DNA of 64,000 nucleotides from Calothrix sp. MO_192.B10 (lineage in GTDB: Bacteria; Cyanobacteriota; Cyanobacteriia; Cyanobacteriales; Nostocaceae). The DNA lies in assembly GCA_030065055.1 (NCBI GenBank), contig JASJDS010000074.1:1-64000 (forward strand), read 5' to 3'. The position numbers and the translations under genes are program-made. Under the pieces are notes generated by a model. That model was not told the DNA's origin and ran no database searches. It saw only the letters and a program-made list of their open reading frames with translations. Positions 54,285 through 61,227 of this stretch are shown one piece after another (within the stretch, counting starts at the first letter, position 1; each line of letters opens with the position of its first letter).

Positions 54285-55778
54285 TTATGGTACGGAATTT
54301 CTCATCTGATTAAAAACAAGTCTAGATATTTGGGGGAAAATTCGAGCATTTTCTGAATAGGCTCGATTATTCCCAAACATAGCTAGAATATAACGGGTTT
54401 TTTTATCTTTGCTTTCCACATAGGCAACTTCTACGCGGCAATATGAAGTCCAACCAGCTTTGGAAGCGAAAAAACCGACTCTATTCCCAGACAAAGACTG
54501 TCCAAAAAAGCCCACCACTGGATTAAACCCAGGGAGATAAGATGGTAACTTTTTCCCTGGTGCTGGACGTAGCTTTCTTTTGAGTAAACCGAGCATTTGT
54601 TGGGAATCTTTTGCTGTCAGAGCTTTACTAGAAACAATTTCAGACATCAGTCTAGCAGCTTGGAATGTTGTGATTTTATTAGCCTGAGGACGAGCAGTAT
54701 TATGTTTACGGAGTTGCAAATCTGGACCAGTGGGAGTGGTCATTGGTATGTCATAAATAGGAAAGGTTTTTTGAGCAAGATAAATATTTTTATATGCTGC
54801 TTTTTGAAAAAAATGGTTCACTGTTAACCGATTTTTTCGCCATTGATTAAACTTTCTAACTCCCAACTGTTCCTGACCAGATTTTGTGTTAGTTATCCAG
54901 TCCATTATGCGGCTAGATGCATTATTATCAGATCTAACTATCATTTTTTGTAAATCATTATTCATCTGAGCATTAGCCTGAATCAATCCTTTTTGCATTT
55001 TAGATTTGATAGCAACCATCCAGAATAATTTGGCAACACTAGCTGGATATCTTCTGGTATGTTGCCTATATCCAGAAATTGTTTTTTTGTTTAAATCTAT
55101 TAAGGTCAATGATAAGTATCTTGAGGATAATTGTTGAGAGCGAGTATGGGCGAGTATTTTCTCAATAATATTATCCAGCTTCTGACTTCGCTTAAAGGTG
55201 GGACGTTTTTTGACATTATAGATAAATTCTAGACGTTCAGATTTTTTAACAATTTTGACTAATTTATAATATGGTTCTGATGGCAGGGCTTCATTTTGTA
55301 ATGTCAGAGATTGTGGCTGATTTTCAAAGGTATAAGAGTTGCTATCTTTTCGATTTAAGAAAAATTCATTAATATTCAATAAGCTAATAGAACCTACAAG
55401 TATAAAAGTCAGATATCTATATTTTTGTAACGATAACCAGTTTTGAGTCAGACGAAATTTGTACTTGCTTATATTTTGTGATATCTCATATAATAAGAAT
55501 TTAAGCCGATACTGAATAGACTGTTGTGGTTTTGCCCTATCCGATTGCTTATTGCGAGGATAATCAGAAGCGATCGCAACTACAATAGTAGCTCTATCAC
55601 CTCCATTATCCCTAAATTTATTTACTTGGTTTTTTAATTCTTGGTTTTGTTGTTTGAGGCTTTCAAGAGCTTGGTAAGCATAATTTAACTTGGCTTCTAG
55701 TTCGGCAATTTTGTCACTATGAATATCGAGTTTTCGTTTGAGTTTTTGATTCACAAACTTCACCTGATTTACAAACAA
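54285..55778 (-). CDS. Membrane-anchored serine hydrolase of PBP/beta-lactamase fold
   Basis: Up to 497 residues. An N-terminal coiled coil (about 10-55), one membrane helix (about 122-138) and a periplasmic domain with Ser247-x-x-Lys250 (YPASVAKLF), Ser283-Asp-Asn (VRSDNN) and Lys440-Ala-Gly (SKAGWT). It is related to the protein at 35610-36551 but has the canonical SDN and a membrane anchor. The start is uncertain: the frame opens at a TTG (55778); a GTG at 55754 has AGGTGA upstream and may be the true start. It probably acts on peptidoglycan. It converges on the polysaccharide cluster. Confidence 0.85.
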   Translation of the reverse strand: MFVNQVKFVNQKLKRKLDIHSDKIAELEAKLNYAYQALESLKQQNQELKNQVNKFRDNGGDRATIVVAIASDYPRNKQSDRAKPQQSIQYRLKFLLYEISQNISKYKFRLTQNWLSLQKYRYLTFILVGSISLLNINEFFLNRKDSNSYTFENQPQSLTLQNEALPSEPYYKLVKIVKKSERLEFIYNVKKRPTFKRSQKLDNIIEKILAHTRSQQLSSRYLSLTLIDLNKKTISGYRQHTRRYPASVAKLFWMVAIKSKMQKGLIQANAQMNNDLQKMIVRSDNNASSRIMDWITNTKSGQEQLGVRKFNQWRKNRLTVNHFFQKAAYKNIYLAQKTFPIYDIPMTTPTGPDLQLRKHNTARPQANKITTFQAARLMSEIVSSKALTAKDSQQMLGLLKRKLRPAPGKKLPSYLPGFNPVVGFFGQSLSGNRVGFFASKAGWTSYCRVEVAYVESKDKKTRYILAMFGNNRAYSENARIFPQISRLVFNQMRNSVP

Positions 55779-55896
55779 TTAGCTGATTTCATCTAAGTGA
55801 ATTAGATGCCACAAACCATACATTAAATCTTTTATTTTTGCAATGACCTCTGGTGAAAATCAGTCATTGGGAATATAGATATATAAGAATTATGTT

Positions 55897-55935
55897 TGAC
55901 AGCCGAAGGGTGAAGATGGGTAACCAGGGTAAATG
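55897..55935. repeat. ~40-bp direct repeat flanking the DUF2059 gene, left
   Basis: TGACAGCCGAAGGGTGAAGA and the following GTAACCAGGGTAAATGC resemble 56771-56810 with a few mismatches, in the same orientation. Both are intergenic. Confidence 0.75.
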
Positions 55936-56042
55936 CTTCAGCCTCCCTATGAAATAATAATCTTCGTCACTTGAGAGAGTGTCAAAGCAACCACATCAGG
56001 ATAACAGATGATGGTTGCTATGGTAAGAAAATATATTTTCAG

Positions 56043-56555
56043 TTACTTCTTGGGTAAGTATCCTGCTGCTTGCAATTTCTTCAAGGCTGTTTGTGCCATT
56101 TCTACACCATATCTTTGACCAATCTGCATAGATTCTTGCATGACTTGGGGCATAACTCTAGTAATTTTTTTCCCCAAAGGAGTGTCATAAAATGCAATCA
56201 TTTGTTCTATCTCTGCATTGGTATAGTATTTAGCATAGACCGGAATGAATTTATCCATCATAACATCTGGATCGTATTCGGCAACAAAACTATCCCAAAA
56301 TGCTTGTGGCACCTGAGGTAATTGCTTCTTCATCCCAGCAATCATTTGATTCATCATTTGTTGAGACATTTTTTTGGCACCGGTAATCTGAATTAATTTT
56401 TTGATGTTATTTATTTTTTGGTTCTGTTTAACATTTTTAGTTGCATTGCTATTGTCTGCAATGTTTGTATATCCAATGGTTTGGGCGAAAGCTGCTCCAT
56501 TAATGCTAGTAAACGCAGAAATTAGTAATGCTGATAATAGAAGTTTGATTTTCAT
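56043..56555 (-). CDS. Secreted DUF2059 protein
   Basis: A 170-residue exported helical protein. Signal peptide to about residue 25 (SINGAAFAQT). The mature part has KKMSQQMMNQMIAGMKKQLP and then YAKYYTNAEIEQMIAFYDTP and LGKKI, the DUF2059 pattern (Asn-Ala-Glu-Ile-x-x-x-I-x-F-Y-x-T-P-x-G). The family is periplasmic and of unknown role. It is a single gene between two direct repeats. Confidence 0.88.
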   Translation of the reverse strand: MKIKLLLSALLISAFTSINGAAFAQTIGYTNIADNSNATKNVKQNQKINNIKKLIQITGAKKMSQQMMNQMIAGMKKQLPQVPQAFWDSFVAEYDPDVMMDKFIPVYAKYYTNAEIEQMIAFYDTPLGKKITRVMPQVMQESMQIGQRYGVEMAQTALKKLQAAGYLPKK

Positions 56556-57116
56556 ATTTATGCTGAATTTTTAGTTGCAATCTTTTTTCTTGGAGATATA
56601 TCATCTCATTAGAGATGCTTTATAAGGCAAAGCTGAGATGATCTCGATATTGTAATTTTATCCTCAGTAATTTATTAGTGTCATCCATAACATGTATAAA
56701 TGTAAATACAGTAAAAATACTGTCGATATTCAATGAAGCGTCGCTCGTCAATCCAAAATCCAAAATTGGATGACAACCGAATGGTGAAGATGTTTAACCA
56801 GGGTAAATGCCAATACCACCACAAAATGATTGAGAAAATTCAATTTCGTCCATTTACTAATTGGACAACATCAGAGTGAGAGAGAAGAAAATGAATGGCT
56901 CATAGTTGAGCAAAACTGAGTATTAACCTGCCGATGATATTGTTTAAGTATTGATACTTGCATACTATGTATATATTCAAGCTGGAAAAGTTGAGAAAGT
57001 TTAACATTAACCCAACAAAACAGTTTTAAAAGACTAGAATTTGGGTAGTAGCTTCCACAATTGAGATTTAAGCAGTTTGGATGCTACCCCAAAAAATTGT
57101 TACGGGAGGTCAGATA
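56556..57116. other. Gap upstream of the dehydrogenase gene
   Basis: It holds AAAATCC repeats (about 56752-56767), the right copy of the 40-bp direct repeat (56771-56810) and AT-rich leader. No gene or riboswitch is recognised. The dehydrogenase ribosome site GGGAGG is at about 57104-57109. Confidence 0.45.
56771..56810. repeat. ~40-bp direct repeat flanking the DUF2059 gene, right
   Basis: Counterpart of 55897-55935 (TGACAACCGAATGGTGAAGA, then TTAACCAGGGTAAATGC). Confidence 0.75.
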
Positions 57117-58484
57117 ATGACTATCTCCACTATTAACCCTGCCACTGGGGAATTATTGAAAACCTTTGAGCCACTCAAAGATACAGAAATTGCCGCCAAA
57201 CTAGATTTGGCACAGCAGGCTTTTGAGAAATATCGTCATACTAGTTTTCAGCAGCGATCGCAATTTTTACAATCCTGTGCTGATATTTTAGAACAGAATC
57301 ACGAAGAATTTGCCAAGTTGATGACCCTGGAAATGGGCAAAACTTACAAAAGTGCGATCGCAGAGGCAAAAAAATGTGCTTTAGTATGTCGTTACTATGC
57401 CGAACATGGTGCTGAATTTCTGGCAGATTTGCCTGCAAAAACTGATGCTAGCGAAAGTTTTATCCGCTATCAACCATTAGGGGTAATTTTGGCGGTAATG
57501 CCTTGGAATTTCCCTTTCTGGCAAGTGTTCCGCTTTGCCGCACCCGCACTCATGGCAGGGAATGTGGCTGTACTCAAACACGCCTCCAATGTACCCCAAT
57601 GCGCTTTGGCCATTGAAGGTATTTTCCATCAAGCAGGTTTTCCTCAGGGGGTATTTCAAACCCTATTAATTGGTGCGAGTCAGGTAGCAGACTTAATGGC
57701 AGATGACCGAGTAAAAGCCGCTACACTGACGGGTAGTGAACCTGCTGGTGCATCTTTAGCCGCAGCCTCAGGAACACAAATTAAGAAAACCGTTTTGGAA
57801 TTGGGTGGTAGCGATCCGTTCATTGTGTTAGAAACTGCTGACTTAGAAGCAGCAGCTGTGACTGGAACTACAGCACGGATGTTGAATAACGGGCAATCTT
57901 GTATTGCAGCAAAACGTTTTATAGTGGTAGATGCGATCGCAGATAAATTTGAAAAACTACTATTAGAAAAATTTCAGGCATTAAAAGTGGGCGATCCCAT
58001 GGTTCCAGACACTGATATTGGTCCTTTGGCAACTGCGAAAATTCTCCAGGATTTAGACCAACAGGTGCAAAAAACCGTGCATGTCGGGGCAAAAGTTATT
58101 TTAGGTGGAAATCCTGTGGCAGATAGTTCTGGTAACTACTATCCACCAACCATAATTACCGATATTCCTCCAGAACATCCCATTGCCAAAGAGGAATTTT
58201 TCGGTCCCGTGGCAATGTTATTCCGGGTTCCAGATATTGATGCGGCAATTAAGCTAGCTAATGATACTCCCTTTGGTTTAGGTGCTAGTGCTTGGACAAC
58301 CGAACCCCAAGAGCAGCAGCGTTTGATTAATGAAATCGAAGCCGGAGGTGTATTTATCAATGGCATGGTGAAGTCCGATCCCCGTATACCTTTCGGTGGT
58401 ATTAAACGTTCTGGATATGGTCGAGAATTAAGTATTCAAGGCATACATGAATTTGTCAATCTTAAAACTGTGTGGGTGAAATAA
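57117..58484 (+). CDS. NAD(P)-dependent succinate-semialdehyde dehydrogenase
   Basis: A 455-residue aldehyde dehydrogenase. The ATG at 57117 follows GGGAGGT by seven bases; an ATG at 57081 lies before that site. The catalytic Cys262 is in NNGQSCIAAKRF, the general base Glu228 in VLELGGSD, and the nucleotide-binding stretch VMPWNFPFWQ is near 122-131. It oxidises succinate semialdehyde to succinate. Paired with the ThDP decarboxylase downstream, it completes the 2-oxoglutarate-to-succinate bypass of cyanobacteria (established in Synechococcus PCC 7002). The gene order is the same as reported for such pairs: dehydrogenase next to an 'acetolactate synthase-like' gene. Confidence 0.9.
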   Translation: MTISTINPATGELLKTFEPLKDTEIAAKLDLAQQAFEKYRHTSFQQRSQFLQSCADILEQNHEEFAKLMTLEMGKTYKSAIAEAKKCALVCRYYAEHGAEFLADLPAKTDASESFIRYQPLGVILAVMPWNFPFWQVFRFAAPALMAGNVAVLKHASNVPQCALAIEGIFHQAGFPQGVFQTLLIGASQVADLMADDRVKAATLTGSEPAGASLAAASGTQIKKTVLELGGSDPFIVLETADLEAAAVTGTTARMLNNGQSCIAAKRFIVVDAIADKFEKLLLEKFQALKVGDPMVPDTDIGPLATAKILQDLDQQVQKTVHVGAKVILGGNPVADSSGNYYPPTIITDIPPEHPIAKEEFFGPVAMLFRVPDIDAAIKLANDTPFGLGASAWTTEPQEQQRLINEIEAGGVFINGMVKSDPRIPFGGIKRSGYGRELSIQGIHEFVNLKTVWVK

Positions 58485-58519
58485 ATCAGTTATCAGTTAT
58501 CAGTTATCAGTTATCAGTT
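58485..58519. repeat. Heptanucleotide tandem repeat (ATCAGTT)5
   Basis: Five perfect copies of ATCAGTT begin at the base after the TAA of the dehydrogenase gene. This mirrors the array at 9338-9372, which likewise sits at a stop codon. Confidence 0.9.
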
Positions 58520-58545
58520 ACTGTAACTAATACTGTAACTAATAC

Positions 58546-58637
58546 AGGACTTATGCATGGACAACGCAAGTACAGTCATTGCGACGCAAGGAAGCAATCC
58601 CAACTACCTGACTTCTCATAACGAGTGCGTAAGTCCT
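58546..58637 (+). mobile_element. 92-bp MITE, AGGACTTA family, copy between the TCA-bypass genes
   Basis: Ends AGGACTTATGCA and GTGCGTAAGTCCT are imperfect inverted repeats; the interior includes GTCATTGCGACGCAAGGAAG. The reverse complement of 46168-46259 is the closest relative. An in-frame stretch across it is a repeat by-product, not a gene. The rest of the 378-bp gap holds AAAATCT-type repeats near 58757-58785. Confidence 0.88.
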
Positions 58638-58862
58638 ATAATAAATAACTCAGATTTACCCATTATCAAAATAGATTGTGATGTAAATATAAATAATTGT
58701 CAGGTGGGCAATGCTTACCTGACAAAATCACCAAAAGATGATCCATTTTTCACAATCTAAAATCTAAAATTCAAAATCTAAAATTGCATAACTTGATTTT
58801 TCCGTTAACGTGGTAAGTCCCAATAATATTAAGAAGCTAAGGATGAGGGGAAAATAACACAA

Positions 58863-60506
58863 ATGAACACAGCAGAACTATTAGTAAAATGTTTGGAAAA
58901 TGAAGGGGTGGAATACGTCTTCGGACTTCCTGGGGAAGAAAATTTGCACGTTCTAGAAGCCTTGAAAAATTCTTCTATCCAGTTTATAACTACCCGCCAT
59001 GAACAAGGTGCAGCTTTTATGGCAGATGTTTACGGACGGCTGACAGGAAAAGCTGGAGTGTGTCTTTCTACACTGGGACCGGGAGCTACTAACTTAATGA
59101 CTGGGGTAGCCGATGCCAATCTAGATGGTGCTCCCCTAGTGGCAATTACCGGACAGGTGGGTACAGATAGAATGCATATTGAATCCCACCAATACTTAGA
59201 TCTAGTAGCAATGTTTGCTCCTGTTACTAAGTGGAATAAACAAATTGTCCGACCAAGCATTACCCCAGAACTTGTCCGTAAGGCATTTAAGCGGGCACAA
59301 ACGGAAAAACCGGGAGCAGTTCACATTGATTTGCCGGAAAATATTGCCGCTATGCCCGTGGAAGGAAAACCTTTACATAGGGACAACATTGAAAAAACCT
59401 ATGCTTCTTTTGCCAGTATTAGGGCTGCTGCCGCCGCCATTTCCCAAGCTGTTAATCCCATCATTTTAGTCGGGAATGGAGCTATTCGCGCCCAAGCCAG
59501 CGATGCTGTAACCCAATTTGCCACCCAGATGAATATTCCTGCCGCAAATACCTTTATGGGTAAGGGGGTAATTCCTTATACTCATCCCTTAGCTTTATGG
59601 TCAGTAGGATTACAATTACGGGATTTTATCACCTGTGGTTTTGATAACACAGATTTAGTAATTGCCATCGGTTACGATTTAATTGAGTTTTCTCCTAAAA
59701 AATGGAATCCTCAAGGTAATATTCCCATTATTCATATTGGGGCAAATCCAGCAGAAATTGATAGCAGCTATATTCCCACTGTGGAAGTTGTAGGAGATAT
59801 TTCGGATTCCCTCACGGAAATATTGAAACTAGCAGACAGAGAAATTAGAGCTAATCCCTACGCCATTAGTCTAAAACCAAATATTCGCTCCGATTACGAG
59901 CAATATGCTAATGATGATGGGTTTCCCATTAAGCCACAAAAGTTAATTTATGACTTGCGTCAGGTAATGGGGCCAGATGATATTGTTATTTCTGATGTGG
60001 GCGCTCATAAAATGTGGATTGCCCGCCATTATCATTGTCATAGTCCCAATACTTGCTTGATTTCTAATGGCTTTGCAGCCATGGGAATTGCCATTCCCGG
60101 TGCTTTAGCGGCGAAACTGGTTTATCCCAATCGCAAAATTGTGGCAGCAACTGGAGATGGTGGATTTATGATGAATAGTCAAGAATTAGAAACTGCTTTA
60201 CGGGTGGGTACTGCCTTTGTCACCCTAATTTTTAATGATGGTGGCTATGGCTTAATTGAATGGAAACAAGAAAATCAATTTGGTAAAGGTAATTCATCCT
60301 TTGTTCATTTTGGCAACCCTGATTTTGTCAAATTAGCGTCAAGTATGGGTTTAAAAGGCTACCGCGTAGAAGCTGCGACTGATTTAGTCCCCATCTTAAA
60401 AGAGGCTTTGGCGCAGGATGTACCGGCGGTAATTGATTGTCCAGTGGATTATCGGGAGAATATTCGCTTTACTCAAAAATCTGGTGAGTTGAGTTGTGAA
60501 ATTTAG
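58863..60506 (+). CDS. ThDP-dependent 2-oxoglutarate decarboxylase (acetolactate-synthase-like)
   Basis: A 547-residue ThDP enzyme. The cofactor-activating Glu47 lies in RHEQGAAFMA, and the ThDP/Mg motif starts at about Gly431-Asp432-Gly433 (GDGGFMMNSQELE) and ends at Asn459 in FNDGGYG. The fold is that of acetolactate synthase, and such genes are usually labelled ilvB. Next to succinate-semialdehyde dehydrogenase the better call is 2-oxoglutarate decarboxylase, the enzyme established in Synechococcus PCC 7002 that makes succinate semialdehyde and CO2. No small regulatory subunit gene is adjacent, which agrees. An acetolactate synthase role cannot be excluded without alignment of substrate residues. 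Confidence 0.85.
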   Translation: MNTAELLVKCLENEGVEYVFGLPGEENLHVLEALKNSSIQFITTRHEQGAAFMADVYGRLTGKAGVCLSTLGPGATNLMTGVADANLDGAPLVAITGQVGTDRMHIESHQYLDLVAMFAPVTKWNKQIVRPSITPELVRKAFKRAQTEKPGAVHIDLPENIAAMPVEGKPLHRDNIEKTYASFASIRAAAAAISQAVNPIILVGNGAIRAQASDAVTQFATQMNIPAANTFMGKGVIPYTHPLALWSVGLQLRDFITCGFDNTDLVIAIGYDLIEFSPKKWNPQGNIPIIHIGANPAEIDSSYIPTVEVVGDISDSLTEILKLADREIRANPYAISLKPNIRSDYEQYANDDGFPIKPQKLIYDLRQVMGPDDIVISDVGAHKMWIARHYHCHSPNTCLISNGFAAMGIAIPGALAAKLVYPNRKIVAATGDGGFMMNSQELETALRVGTAFVTLIFNDGGYGLIEWKQENQFGKGNSSFVHFGNPDFVKLASSMGLKGYRVEAATDLVPILKEALAQDVPAVIDCPVDYRENIRFTQKSGELSCEI

Positions 60507-60519
60507 ATATTAGTTTTAT

Positions 60520-60663
60520 GACGTTGCTGAATCCAGGTATGAATTAAGTTCGCGCAGTCTTACGCACGGAGTGCGGCTTTCCGCAGGGTAGACGCAAAGG
60601 CGCAAAGAATCGTTCTTCAATAATATCGAAAAATGTAAATTTATACTTCCATCCAGCAACGCC
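60520..60663. mobile_element. MITE-like element, GGCGTTGCTGA family, copy 2
   Basis: Begins GACGTTGCTGAATCCAGGTATGAA and ends in the complement CCAGCAACGCC, the same ends as 20852-20962. The interior contains GACGCAAAGGCGCAAAG plus a further palindromic part (GCACGGAGTGCGG region), making it about 30 bp longer. It starts 14 bp after the decarboxylase stop. The rest of the gap to 60926 is AT-rich with no gene. Confidence 0.7.
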
Positions 60664-60926
60664 CGTTTTTTGCAGCCCTTAATGATTAGCGGTAAGCGAA
60701 GCTATGCCTTAAGGCTTATCGCATCTGTCTTTCTTTGTTAGCTAATACATATTTTACAGCATTTGTCAATGCTTAAATCCTAAGTAAATGTAATAGTACC
60801 TGTTGGTTACATAGATGTATTGACTTCTACAGAAATTATAGAGATAAAGAATGTTTTAATATTCAACTAAAGGTCGAGTAGCGATTGCTTTTCCTTCTTT
60901 AAGATCACAAAATTGTACCCACTGAA

Positions 60927-61142
60927 ATGGAATTGATTATGGAACTTAATTTGCAAGGTCAGAAAGCTATAGTTACTGCATCATCAGGTGGAATAGGTCT
61001 AGCCATTGCTACCGCTTTTGCTACTGAAGGTGTGGAAGTAATTATTAACGGTCGTAGTAAAGATTCAGTTAATAATGCGATCGCCAAAATTAAAGAGGAT
61101 TTACCAGATGCAAAATTATTACCTTTAGCAGCAGATCTATGA
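60927..61142 (+). pseudogene. Truncated short-chain dehydrogenase (N-terminal fragment)
   Basis: 71 residues, likely starting at the internal ATG at 60939. It matches the first quarter of classical SDR enzymes: LQGQKAIVTASSGGIGLAIA with the cofactor-binding T-A-S-S-G-G-I-G, then EVIINGRSKDSV. It stops at LPLAADL, just after the second cofactor strand. The NNAG, Ser, and Tyr-x-x-x-Lys motifs that should follow are missing in all frames, so it is a remnant. The break lies about 90 bp from the stop codon of the GH31 gene, which faces it. Confidence 0.85.
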
Positions 61143-61227
61143 ACGACAGGTTGAGGCACAATTTTGAGTCGTTTTCACTGATCGATCTAGTCGGTTTGAC
61201 CAGATCGATCGCATTATAATTTAGCTC

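Noticed and set aside
58557-58760. 67-codon frame between the TCA-bypass genes
   Set aside because: It is mostly the 92-bp MITE read in one frame, with the other copy at 46168 lacking an equivalent frame.
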